From Pseudobutyrivibrio sp. YE44 (lineage in GTDB: Bacteria > Bacillota > Clostridia > Lachnospirales > Lachnospiraceae), in assembly GCF_900104335.1 (NCBI RefSeq), contig NZ_FMXT01000016.1, positions 1 to 51,238 on the forward strand: a stretch of 51,238 bases of DNA. The letters are read 5' to 3'. The position numbers and the translations under genes are program-made. Numbering within the stretch: the first letter of the stretch is position 1; each line of letters starts with the position of its first letter. The notes under the pieces were generated by a model that was not told where the DNA came from, did not search any database, and saw only the letters and a list, made by a program, of their open reading frames with translations. Of the stretch, positions 1-10,402 are shown one piece after another.

Positions 1-1561
<1,561 letters not shown>

Positions 1562-1577
1562 TTCAAAAAGGGTAAAT

Positions 1578-3140
1578 ATGCTTTTAGCAGGATGGAAAAT
1601 TATGAAAATAATTGGTGTTATCATAAAAAGAACAATATCAGTATTTGCGGTGGGGATACTGAGTATTCTATGTATACTTTCTATTAGGTATAACGTAAAA
1701 ATGAACTTTCAAACGTTTGACGAATTGGCAGTTTTATATACAAATAGTTATGTAAAAGAAGTTATTGTTATTATATTACTTGTAGCGACACCATTGATGC
1801 TATGGTTTTTGCATGAATCACTAAATGTAAGAAGAAGGATAATTCTAGGTGTCACATTTATTTTGTTAATAATACATGCGGGATTGTCTGTTTTGTGGAT
1901 TAAGTATAATACATATCCTCCTTTGTGGGATCAAAAAATGGTATGGGATACTGCAAAGATAATGGTCGAGGGAAAAGAACTGACGGATAAAGCATATTTT
2001 GAAATGTATCCATTTCAAGGCGGAATGGTATATATATTTGCTTTATTAATGAGGATTAGCGGGATAAGTAATCCTTTGATGATACGTATACTAAACGTAA
2101 TGTCAGTTATAGCGTTGGATTTAGGGATAATACTAATTGGAAAAGAATTATGCAACTCATGTGAACAATCGACAATTAATGAACTGGGCGGAATTACAAC
2201 AGCTATATTATTGATACCATTTCTTCCGTTAGTTATATATACAACTTATGTATATGGAACATTATTTTCAATAGCATTAATAACATGGTCTTTTTATGGT
2301 ACCGTAAAAATGTTAAACACGAGTTGTTTGAAATGGCTACTAATACCGCTATTTTTTTTGCCAATTTCTAATGTTGTATATACGGGAAGCATTATTGCAA
2401 CAGTTGCAGTTGTAGTAGTAATTATATTTAATGTATTGGTTGCAGAAAAAAAACAACTTGAAAGCATCATGATAATTGCAGCATTAGTTATTTTGACGGT
2501 AATTTGCAAAAGAGGGGTAAGTTCAAGTTTTAATAACAGATTCACTGTATCTGGAAACAATGGTATTTCGCCTATAGAGTATCTGTATATGGGGTTAACA
2601 AGTGATGATGGTGTGAGTGGCCCTGGCAGTTACAATGCTTCAACATTAGAGTTATATAACAATTATAATATGCAAGGTGAAGAGTATGGAAGTGAAAATC
2701 TCTTACCTGTAATAGAACAATATATGAATGGTTCTCGTAAAGCTGAATATTTTAAAGATAAAACCATTTATCAATGGCTTGAACCGTACTGGGGGGGGCT
2801 TTCTATGACTATATTCAAATGGACTGATTATGAACTCCCTGATGAATTTGAGTTGTTTTTAGAAGGAGGATATTTAGAAAACTACAATGTTATATTGAGT
2901 ATATACATACAGTTGATGTATTTGTTTTCTCTTGCTTATGTACTTCTTACATTTAAGGAAAAGAACTTTTCAAAAATATTAAATATTGTGTATTTTATTG
3001 GAGGATTTATTTTCTATTTAGGATGGGAAGCAAAGGCTAGATATTGCTTGCCATACTTTGTTTTATTATTACCTCTTGCTGCTAACGGAATCATACAATC
3101 AGCTAGTATAGTTGACAATATAAGGAGAAAGAAACAATAA
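1578..3140 (+). CDS. Polytopic GT-C-like membrane glycosyltransferase
   Basis: A 520-residue membrane protein with about ten to twelve hydrophobic segments. The loop after the third helix carries Y-P-P-L-W-D-Q-K-M-V-W-D, placing an acidic residue where GT-C enzymes bind the lipid-phosphate donor. A long soluble loop (about residues 325-420) sits before the last helices. ATG 1578 has AAGGG five bases upstream; ATG 1602 is a second candidate with AGGATGG before it. It follows the phase-variable gene by 17 bp and is probably cotranscribed with it. I assign it to the broad GT-C superfamily by topology; the sugar and acceptor cannot be read from sequence. Confidence 0.6.
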   Translation: MLLAGWKIMKIIGVIIKRTISVFAVGILSILCILSIRYNVKMNFQTFDELAVLYTNSYVKEVIVIILLVATPLMLWFLHESLNVRRRIILGVTFILLIIHAGLSVLWIKYNTYPPLWDQKMVWDTAKIMVEGKELTDKAYFEMYPFQGGMVYIFALLMRISGISNPLMIRILNVMSVIALDLGIILIGKELCNSCEQSTINELGGITTAILLIPFLPLVIYTTYVYGTLFSIALITWSFYGTVKMLNTSCLKWLLIPLFFLPISNVVYTGSIIATVAVVVVIIFNVLVAEKKQLESIMIIAALVILTVICKRGVSSSFNNRFTVSGNNGISPIEYLYMGLTSDDGVSGPGSYNASTLELYNNYNMQGEEYGSENLLPVIEQYMNGSRKAEYFKDKTIYQWLEPYWGGLSMTIFKWTDYELPDEFELFLEGGYLENYNVILSIYIQLMYLFSLAYVLLTFKEKNFSKILNIVYFIGGFIFYLGWEAKARYCLPYFVLLLPLAANGIIQSASIVDNIRRKKQ

Positions 3141-3161
3141 ATAACAATAAATAAACGACAA

Positions 3162-3217
3162 AAATAGGTTTTTTAAGAGGGGATTGTGACAAAAATGTTC
3201 CATATGTAAACCTATTT
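3162..3217 (+). promoter_or_regulatory. 10-bp inverted repeat with 36-nt loop in intergenic gap
   Basis: AAATAGGTTT at 3162-3171 is the reverse complement of AAACCTATTT at 3208-3217. It fills most of the 103-bp gap between two membrane transferase genes. No T-run follows, so it is not a clear terminator; it could be an mRNA stem or a protein site. Confidence 0.3.
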
Positions 3218-3243
3218 GATAACAACAAAGGGAGGGAAAGTGA

Positions 3244-4401
3244 TTGTTTAAAGTGGAAAAGAAAATTGTTGAGTGGACGGAGAATAATATTTTTATCATA
3301 TATTTTTTTGTTGCAACAATTATATCAATCTATGCTAGATATAGTTCGCGAGATTTTGTGTCGACTGACATGGAATTTTTCCTTTTACCATGGTTTGATG
3401 ATATAAGAAATCGCGGTGGCCTCGGAGCGTTAAATAGCCTTGTAGGTGATTATAACATTACATACCAAACACTAATAGCATTCCTTACATATCTACCATT
3501 TAAGCCAATGTATATGTATAAATTTTGCTCATGCTTATTTGACTATTTAATAGCAGGACTAATATACATATTAATTGCTGAAATAACTGGTGATAAGCAA
3601 AAAGCAGTATTTTCTCATGTGATGTTTACCTTTTTGCCGATTGTTGTATTTAACTCCTCTTTATGGGGACAATGTGATGCAATATATAGTTTCTTTGTAT
3701 TACTATCGTTCTGGCTAGTTGTTAGGGAGAAATATCAATGGGGATTTTTCGCGTTTGGAATATCGCTAGCATTTAAATTACAATCGATTTTCTTTCTTCC
3801 ATTTCTTTTGTTTTATTATATATACAAAAAATCCTTTAGTATATTCAACTTTTTGTATATACCAGTGGCAATGGTAGCATGCGGTAGTGTTGGTCTTTTA
3901 AAAGGATTGCCAATTTCGAATTTATGGCAAGTATATATTGCTCAAAAAGACAATAGTACGGCTATATCATTAAATTATCCTTCTTTATGGGCTGTGACAA
4001 CTTTAAACGGTTCAGAATTATACTTCAATGATTTATACACATTTGCAGTTGGATTAGCATTTATGGTTTTGCTAAGTGCAATGGTTTATTTGATAAAGTT
4101 GGAAAAAGAGTTTTCTTTAGTAGAGTTAGTACAGATTGCATTTATTTTCATATATACAACAGTAATTATTCTTCCAGGGATGCATGAGAGGTATGGTTAT
4201 CTATATATTGTTTTTGGATTTATAGCGATTGTGCTAAAAAGAAAGCTACTATTGAATTATTTAGTACTTTGTATAATAGACATTATGACGTACGGAGATT
4301 TCTTGTTTGATATTGAGATTAATTGGGTATTTTTATCAATAGTAAACATAATATGTTGGTCGATTTCATTCTATACAATTATGAAAGAGTTGAAGCAGTA
4401 G
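3244..4401 (+). CDS. Gpi18-like GT-C mannosyltransferase family protein
   Basis: A 385-residue polytopic protein. S-L-W-G-Q-C-D-A-I-Y about a third of the way in, then A-F-K-L-Q-S-I-F-F-L-P, match the conserved pattern of bacterial Gpi18-related mannosyltransferases (COG5542). An acidic S-T-D-M-E-F-F segment lies after helix 1. M-H-E-R-Y-G-Y near residue 315 is also typical of the family. These enzymes move a sugar from a polyprenyl phosphate onto an acceptor on the outer face of the membrane. Translation starts at TTG 3244, eight bases after AGGGAGGG. The sugar need not be mannose. Confidence 0.72.
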   Translation: MFKVEKKIVEWTENNIFIIYFFVATIISIYARYSSRDFVSTDMEFFLLPWFDDIRNRGGLGALNSLVGDYNITYQTLIAFLTYLPFKPMYMYKFCSCLFDYLIAGLIYILIAEITGDKQKAVFSHVMFTFLPIVVFNSSLWGQCDAIYSFFVLLSFWLVVREKYQWGFFAFGISLAFKLQSIFFLPFLLFYYIYKKSFSIFNFLYIPVAMVACGSVGLLKGLPISNLWQVYIAQKDNSTAISLNYPSLWAVTTLNGSELYFNDLYTFAVGLAFMVLLSAMVYLIKLEKEFSLVELVQIAFIFIYTTVIILPGMHERYGYLYIVFGFIAIVLKRKLLLNYLVLCIIDIMTYGDFLFDIEINWVFLSIVNIICWSISFYTIMKELKQ

Positions 4402-4478
4402 CTTATTAGTCGATAAGAATAGCTATATTTGCAAACAGGGAAATTGAAGAATATAGAAATGTAGTGGGAAAGATCAAT

Positions 4479-5609
4479 ATGAAAATGGACAAAATAATTA
4501 TCGGTGCAGGCCTCTACGGACTTTATTCTGCACTTTATAGTCGAAAAAAAGGACAGCATGTTATAGTTCTTGAATGCGATGATGCACCTTTCAAAAGGGC
4601 TACTTATATCAATCAGGCAAGGGTTCACCAAGGCTATCATTACCCAAGATCAATTTCAACAGCTCTAAAATCAGCAGGATATTTTGAAAGATTTAATAAG
4701 GATTATGCGTTTTGCGTAAACAAAGAGTTTGATCAGATTTATGCGACCTCAAGTCAGTATTCTTGGTCAGATGGGAAGCAGTTTAAAGATTTTTGCAAAG
4801 CAGCAAATATTCCGTGCGAAGAACTTCATGCAAGCAATTATTTTAAAGATGGTATGTGTGATGGTGTGTTTAGAACTTGTGAATATACATACGATGCAAT
4901 GATTCTGAAAGAGTATTTGCTAGATGAACTTTCAAAATATGAAAAAGCGGTAACCATTAAGTATGACGTAAAAATTATTGCTATAGAAAAGCAAACTGAT
5001 ACTTATGTTATCAAAACAGAAGATGGTAGTTCGTATGAATCTTCATTTGTGTTGAATTCTACTTATGCAGGAACAAATCAGATTCTCGAGATGGCTGGAT
5101 TTGAAAAATTTGGAATCAAGTATGAGCTTTGTGAAATTATTCTTTGCGATGTTAATGACAGGCTCAAAGAAATTGGTTTCACAGTAATGGATGGACCATT
5201 TTTTTCAATAATGCCTTTCGGAAAAACTGGATACCACTCACTTACATCGGTGACATTTACACCGCATACAACAAGTTATGATACACTGCCAACTTTTTCT
5301 TGTCAGGAAGAAAGTAATGGGTACTGCTCAACGAAAAGACTAGGTAACTGTAATGTCTGCTCGGCAAAACCATCGACAGCATTTCCATACATGGCAAGCT
5401 TGGCAAAAAAATATATGTTGGATGATTACCAGTTTGAATATAAGAAATCATTATTTTCAATGAAGCCAATATTAATGAGCTCAGAAATAGATGATTCAAG
5501 GCCAACAGTGATTAGAACATATTCAAAGAGTCCAACATTTGTAGGAGTTCTTTCTGGAAAAATAAATACAGTTTATGACTTGGATGAGGTGTTAGACGAT
5601 GGAGAATAA
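4479..5609 (+). CDS. FAD-dependent oxidoreductase (DAO fold) of surface-sugar clusters
   Basis: The N-terminus reads I-I-I-G-A-G-L-Y-G-L-Y-S, a GxGxxG dinucleotide fold, followed by V-L-E at the end of the second strand, as in D-amino-acid-oxidase-fold flavoproteins. A-R-V-H-Q-G-Y-H-Y-P (about residue 50) is a conserved block in relatives found in polysaccharide clusters. A cysteine cluster C-x7-C-x8-C-x2-C lies near residues 274-296 and may bind metal. ATG 4479 (GGGAAAG upstream) is preferred; GTG 4464 and ATG 4485 are alternatives. The 3' end overlaps the next gene by 11 bp. It probably oxidises a sugar or its amine; no substrate is evident. Confidence 0.68.
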   Translation: MKMDKIIIGAGLYGLYSALYSRKKGQHVIVLECDDAPFKRATYINQARVHQGYHYPRSISTALKSAGYFERFNKDYAFCVNKEFDQIYATSSQYSWSDGKQFKDFCKAANIPCEELHASNYFKDGMCDGVFRTCEYTYDAMILKEYLLDELSKYEKAVTIKYDVKIIAIEKQTDTYVIKTEDGSSYESSFVLNSTYAGTNQILEMAGFEKFGIKYELCEIILCDVNDRLKEIGFTVMDGPFFSIMPFGKTGYHSLTSVTFTPHTTSYDTLPTFSCQEESNGYCSTKRLGNCNVCSAKPSTAFPYMASLAKKYMLDDYQFEYKKSLFSMKPILMSSEIDDSRPTVIRTYSKSPTFVGVLSGKINTVYDLDEVLDDGE

Positions 5610-6537
5610 GGAAAAAAACTTCGTATCAGCGGTTATATATGTTCATAACGCTGAAAGAAGGATAGAAAACGTCTTAAACATGATAATCGGAATCATGGAA
5701 GAGAACTTCGAGCATTCTGAAATAATCTGTGTTAACGATTGTTCCGATGATGCTAGTGTTGATGCCATTAAAAAAGTAAGCGATAAGGCAAAAACAACAA
5801 GTGTTTCAGTTGTAAACATGAGCTTTTTCCATGGCCTGGAGATGGCTATGGATGCAGGAATGGATTTGGCAATTGGCGATTTTGTTTTTGAATTTGATAA
5901 TACAAATTTTGATTTTGATCCTGAGATGATTATGAAAATTTATCGTCATTCTTTGACAGGATATGACATTGTAAGTGCTTCTCCTAATAAGAGAGAAAAA
6001 CTTTCATCAAGATTCTTCTATAAGGTTTTCGATAAATTTGCTGAAAATTCTTGTGCCATGACAACTGAGAGCTTCAGGATTCTGAGCAGAAGAGTAATAA
6101 ACAGAATCAGCTCTATGAATAAGACAATTCCATACAGAAAAGCTATATATGCAGGAAGTGGCCTTAAGACGGCAAATCTCAAGTATGAAGTGAAGATAGA
6201 TGGTAGAGGAAATGTTGATTCAAAAGAGAAAAGATATAGAAAAAGTTTGGCAGTAGATACATTGATTCTCTTTACAGAGTTTGGTTACAGATTTTCATTT
6301 TGGATGACATCCGCGATGATGCTTATTTCAGTATTTATGATTTTATATACAGTAATTGTTTATGTTATCGGTCATCCTATTGAAGGATGGACGACAACAG
6401 TATTGTTTTTATCAGTTGCATTTTTGGGATTGTTTGGAATACTGACGATTATTGTTAAGTACTTACAGATAATTGTGGATATGGTGTTCAAGAGAAAATA
6501 TTACAATTTTGAGAGCATAGAGAAACTAACAAAATAG
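5599..6537 (+). CDS. GT2 family glycosyltransferase with C-terminal membrane pair
   Basis: This 312-residue protein has a GT-A fold: V-S-A-V-I-Y-V-H-N at the N-terminus, C-V-N-D-C-S-D-D (about residue 48) and a degenerate metal-site region D-F-V-F-E-F-D-N-T (about 95). Two hydrophobic segments at about 235-260 and 270-295 resemble DPM1/GtrB enzymes, which place a sugar on polyprenyl phosphate at the cytoplasmic face. That product would feed the neighbouring GT-C enzymes. The usual D-x-D is altered to E-F-D, so activity needs caution. It overlaps the oxidoreductase gene by 11 bp, implying coupled translation. Confidence 0.75.
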   Translation: MENKEKNFVSAVIYVHNAERRIENVLNMIIGIMEENFEHSEIICVNDCSDDASVDAIKKVSDKAKTTSVSVVNMSFFHGLEMAMDAGMDLAIGDFVFEFDNTNFDFDPEMIMKIYRHSLTGYDIVSASPNKREKLSSRFFYKVFDKFAENSCAMTTESFRILSRRVINRISSMNKTIPYRKAIYAGSGLKTANLKYEVKIDGRGNVDSKEKRYRKSLAVDTLILFTEFGYRFSFWMTSAMMLISVFMILYTVIVYVIGHPIEGWTTTVLFLSVAFLGLFGILTIIVKYLQIIVDMVFKRKYYNFESIEKLTK

Positions 6538-6550
6538 AGTAGGTGGGGAA

Positions 6551-7471
6551 ATGAAGGCATTAGTAGGTTATACAGGATTTGTAGGAAGTAACATATATGC
6601 TGCTGGTGATTTTGATGCAGTTTATAATTCAAAAAACATACAGGATGCATATGGTACAAGACCGGATCTTTTAATATATGCAGGCCTAAGAGCTGAAAAG
6701 TATCTTGCAAATAATGCACCCGAAAAAGACATGGAGCTTATTTATCAGGCAGAGGAAAACATAACAAAGATTAATCCAAAAAGATTGGTACTTATATCAA
6801 CGATAGATGTATTTAAGAACCCGCAGGGCGTAGATGAAAATTCGGATATTGATACAGAAAAACTTCATGCATATGGCTTGAATCGCTATAAATTGGAGTT
6901 GTGGGTTAGGGAAAAGTATCCAGATGCTTTAATTATTAGACTTCCAGGTTTATTTGGAAAAAACATTAAAAAGAATTTTATATATGATTACATTAATTTT
7001 ATTCCATTTATGTTAAAGTCTGATAAGTTTGAAGAATTATCTACAGTGGATACTGAGCTTAAGAAGTATTATAAACTTCAAGACAATGGCTTTTACAAAG
7101 TGCAGGATGTTGTAGATAGGGAAGATCTTAAGACACGATTCAGAAAGCTTGGCTTTTCAGCTTTGAATTTTACAGATTGCAGAAGTGTATATCAGTTCTA
7201 TAACCTTGGAAGACTTTGGAATGATATTCAGGTTGCTTTAGAAGCAGGTATTAAGCTATGGCATCCTGCAACTGAACCGGTATCAGCTGCAGAAGTGTAT
7301 AAATACCTCTCAGGTGAAGCGTTTGTCAATGAATTAGGCGGAACACCTGCCAATTATAATTATAAGACGGTTCATGCTGAAATATTTGGCGGGAAGAATG
7401 GATATATATCGGATAAAAGTCATATTCTAGGAGAGATAATGGAGTTTGTAGAAAATGAGATTGAAAAATAA
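6551..7471 (+). CDS. NAD-dependent epimerase/dehydratase-like (SDR) protein
   Basis: A 306-residue extended-SDR-type protein. The N-terminus V-G-Y-T-G-F-V-G-S-N is the TGxxGxxG nucleotide-binding motif. L-I-S-T-I-D-V-F supplies the strand and catalytic serine/threonine region, and Y-G-L-N-R-Y-K occupies the YxxxK position with Arg where Lys is usual. P-G-L-F-G follows, as in sugar epimerases. It may act on a nucleotide sugar, but the Lys-to-Arg change means activity is uncertain. SD AGGTGGGG precedes ATG 6551, and the end overlaps the next gene by 17 bp. Confidence 0.7.
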   Translation: MKALVGYTGFVGSNIYAAGDFDAVYNSKNIQDAYGTRPDLLIYAGLRAEKYLANNAPEKDMELIYQAEENITKINPKRLVLISTIDVFKNPQGVDENSDIDTEKLHAYGLNRYKLELWVREKYPDALIIRLPGLFGKNIKKNFIYDYINFIPFMLKSDKFEELSTVDTELKKYYKLQDNGFYKVQDVVDREDLKTRFRKLGFSALNFTDCRSVYQFYNLGRLWNDIQVALEAGIKLWHPATEPVSAAEVYKYLSGEAFVNELGGTPANYNYKTVHAEIFGGKNGYISDKSHILGEIMEFVENEIEK

Positions 7472-9617
7472 ACGAACAGGCATAATTATTCTAATAGTAT
7501 TATGCGTACTAATGGCTATATTAATCGGACCAATGGATTATTTTAGACATGGACATTACTACGAAGAATATGATTTTACGCAAATAGCGGAAGAAGATTG
7601 GAAGGATCAGATATCGCTAGAGAATGAAGCATACGAAATGGAGTTTTCTCCAATAAAATATTATTTGAATGGATTCTCTATATTTCTTTACAATCAACCA
7701 GAGGACAATGAAGGTAGTCTAGTATTAACTATTACAGATGAAAAAGGGAAAGTTATAGATAGTACTAAGGTTGATTTGAGTAAACCACAGGCAGGAAAGT
7801 GGTACAAAACTTATATAGATTCAAATTTGAAAAAGGATAAGGTTTACAAGTTGCAGTTTACAGTACATGACTGCAAATATTATCCATATTTACAAAATGT
7901 TGATGATGACTATTTGCCAGAAGAAACTCAGTCAGGCAGCATTCTAATAGCATATTCATATGCACAACCGACTTTCACTTTTCAGGAAAGAAGTATGATT
8001 GTGCTATTGATACTTGCTTTAATTTTGATGTTAATAGGGGGATTGATTCCTGAAAGAAAAAAAATATTAAATTCAATTGCAATAGTGATATTTCTTACAT
8101 TAAATTTGTCATGGAACTATATGCATAATTCAATGGATAATGCAAACACATCATTTGACACATATCAACATGATTCAGAGGGATTGACATCTAGTGTGAT
8201 TTATGCTGAGGAGGACGGTATATATTTTTCAGACGCAGAAGAGAGAGGTTATGGACTTGGTCGATATTATGATTTGAAAGGTGCAATGACAAGCTATAAT
8301 TTGGAATATACTACTGATGAAGATTGGAACCAAGGATATAGTAGAACAATTGGTGCTATTTTTGTTAGTAAAAATCCATATTCAGAAGAAGTAATAAAAG
8401 AGGGGAACTCTATAAAATTTTCAAATGGAGAAATGTTTCAAATAACAAACGTTGAAGAGCGGAAGATAAATGAAACAACATGGAACTATATTGTTTATTT
8501 GAACACGGAGTTTACGTTATCGCCATTGAAGTATGGTTCGCTAGATAATGCAGAAATATATAATTCAAACGGTGATAGATTATCACGAAGCAAAGTTACA
8601 GCATATGCTTCGCAATACGGATTGCAAGGAAAGATATTTAGACATTTGGCTAGATATATGGAAACAGAAAACGAAATTTCGAATTTAAATTTAATATGTA
8701 GCATACTTACTGCTTCGATATTTGTATTAATTGTTTTCATAATTTCGCAAAAATATAATAAACTTATGGCTGGTGTTTATTATGTAACATTTTGGCTATC
8801 CCCTTGGATTGTTAACTTTGCAAGAAATACATATTGGGTAGAATTTACATGGTTCATACCAATGTTAATTGGTTTATTATGTTCATGGAAAATAAATAGA
8901 AAAGAATGTCGATTATTGAGTTATTTTTTAGCATATATATCTGTACTAGTAAAAAGCTTGTGTGGATATGAATATATTTCAGTTATAATGATGGCGTTAA
9001 TCGCCTTCTTGATTGTTGATTTAATAATATCTGGTGTTACTAAAAACAAAGAAATGGGAGTATTACAATTTAAAGCAATAGTTATAATTGGTGTTGCCGC
9101 GTTAGCGGGGTTTATGACTGCAATTTGTATACATGCAAGTCTTAAAGGGCAAGGAAATATACTCGAAGGAATAAGTGAAATTATCGAAAAAGATGTTTTG
9201 AGAAGAACAACAGGAGCGGATTACAATGATTATGAAATTAGTGATATTGATAATATTTGGGTGATAAATTCATTTAACGCATCTGTTTGGGCAGTATATA
9301 ATGTCTATTTTAAATTTAGTACAGAAATAATAACAGGTATTCCGGGAAATCTATTTCCTCTAACATGTATTATTCCACTGATATTATTTGTAGGAGATTA
9401 TTATAAAAAGAAAGTAGTTGTTGAACATATTGCTATGTATGTAGCCTTTTTCCTTACATCTATATCCTGGTTCTGCTTAGCAAAAGCACATTCATACGTT
9501 CATATACATATGAATTATGTCCTTTGGTATTTTGGTTTTATTCAAACATGTTTCTACGTAATAGTTGATAGGATTGTAAAAATACACAAGAAGAATAATA
9601 TGGAGAAGTCAGAATGA
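7455..9617 (+). CDS. Large membrane protein with N-terminal extracellular domain, GT-C-like
   Basis: A 720-residue protein with one N-terminal helix (about 9-27), a predicted extracellular region to about 175 that reads like a beta-sandwich (alternating strands such as L-V-L-T-I-T-D and K-L-Q-F-T-V), two further helices, and a second soluble region (about 225-415). A block of about eight hydrophobic segments reaches the C-terminus. The acidic first loop typical of GT-C enzymes is not obvious, so a transferase role rests on context alone. It overlaps both neighbours (17 bp and ATGA), so its expression is tied to the glycan operon. Confidence 0.5.
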   Translation: MRLKNKRTGIIILIVLCVLMAILIGPMDYFRHGHYYEEYDFTQIAEEDWKDQISLENEAYEMEFSPIKYYLNGFSIFLYNQPEDNEGSLVLTITDEKGKVIDSTKVDLSKPQAGKWYKTYIDSNLKKDKVYKLQFTVHDCKYYPYLQNVDDDYLPEETQSGSILIAYSYAQPTFTFQERSMIVLLILALILMLIGGLIPERKKILNSIAIVIFLTLNLSWNYMHNSMDNANTSFDTYQHDSEGLTSSVIYAEEDGIYFSDAEERGYGLGRYYDLKGAMTSYNLEYTTDEDWNQGYSRTIGAIFVSKNPYSEEVIKEGNSIKFSNGEMFQITNVEERKINETTWNYIVYLNTEFTLSPLKYGSLDNAEIYNSNGDRLSRSKVTAYASQYGLQGKIFRHLARYMETENEISNLNLICSILTASIFVLIVFIISQKYNKLMAGVYYVTFWLSPWIVNFARNTYWVEFTWFIPMLIGLLCSWKINRKECRLLSYFLAYISVLVKSLCGYEYISVIMMALIAFLIVDLIISGVTKNKEMGVLQFKAIVIIGVAALAGFMTAICIHASLKGQGNILEGISEIIEKDVLRRTTGADYNDYEISDIDNIWVINSFNASVWAVYNVYFKFSTEIITGIPGNLFPLTCIIPLILFVGDYYKKKVVVEHIAMYVAFFLTSISWFCLAKAHSYVHIHMNYVLWYFGFIQTCFYVIVDRIVKIHKKNNMEKSE

Positions 9618-10402
9618 AATTATCACTCTCAAATATAGGTTGGGCAGTAGAAAATGATGCAGAAGTCTATTCTATGATGAAGAACTATGGGTTTACAGGG
9701 CTAGAAATAGCTCCGACTCGTATTTTTTCGAAACAACCGTATGATAAACTTGATGACGCAAGAGCGTGGGCTGACAAACTGAAAGCTGAAAACGGGTTTG
9801 TTGTACCATCCATGCAGTCAATATGGTATGGAAGAACAGAGAAACTTTTCGGAACTGATGAAGAGAGATCTGCGTTAGTTGATTATACAAAGAAGGCGAT
9901 TGACTTTGCAGAGACAGTCGGATGTAAAAATCTTGTATTTGGATGTCCAAGGAATAGAAGCATTCCGGATGGCGCTGATGAAAGGATAGCAATCAAATTT
10001 TTTAAGGAAATTGGTGACTACGCAGCAGAGCACGGAACAGTAATTGGAATGGAGGCTAACCCGCCGATTTATAATACAAATTATATAAATGATACTGTGA
10101 GCGCTTTGGAGCTTATAGAAAAAGTAGAGTCGGAAGGATTCAAACTTAATTTAGATGTTGGAACCATTGTTGAAAATGGTGAGGATGTTAATGTCCTAAA
10201 AGGTAGTGAAAAATATATTAATCATGTTCATATAAGTGAACCAGGTCTTAAACCTATAGAAGAGCGACAGCTTCATCGAGATTTAGGAGCTTTGTTAAAA
10301 GCTTGTAATTATAATGGCTTTGTATCTATTGAAGTGGGTAAGCAAGAGAAGGTTGAAGATTTAGAAAATATGATGAGATACGTGGAGGAAATCTTTGGAT
10401 GA
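9614..10402 (+). CDS. Sugar phosphate isomerase/epimerase-like TIM-barrel protein
   Basis: A 262-residue member of the AP-endonuclease-2-like TIM-barrel superfamily (COG1082). Visible marks are L-S-N-I-G-W at the N-terminus, G-F-T-G-L-E-I-A-P, G-M-E-A-N-P (Glu metal ligand), N-L-D-V-G-T (Asp ligand), H-V-H-I-S-E (His ligands) and S-I-E-V-G near the end (Glu ligand). Relatives isomerise or epimerise free or phosphorylated sugars with a divalent metal. It is joined by ATGA overlaps to large membrane proteins on both sides, suggesting it makes a sugar precursor used by this operon. Substrate is not deducible. Confidence 0.78.
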   Translation: MKLSLSNIGWAVENDAEVYSMMKNYGFTGLEIAPTRIFSKQPYDKLDDARAWADKLKAENGFVVPSMQSIWYGRTEKLFGTDEERSALVDYTKKAIDFAETVGCKNLVFGCPRNRSIPDGADERIAIKFFKEIGDYAAEHGTVIGMEANPPIYNTNYINDTVSALELIEKVESEGFKLNLDVGTIVENGEDVNVLKGSEKYINHVHISEPGLKPIEERQLHRDLGALLKACNYNGFVSIEVGKQEKVEDLENMMRYVEEIFG

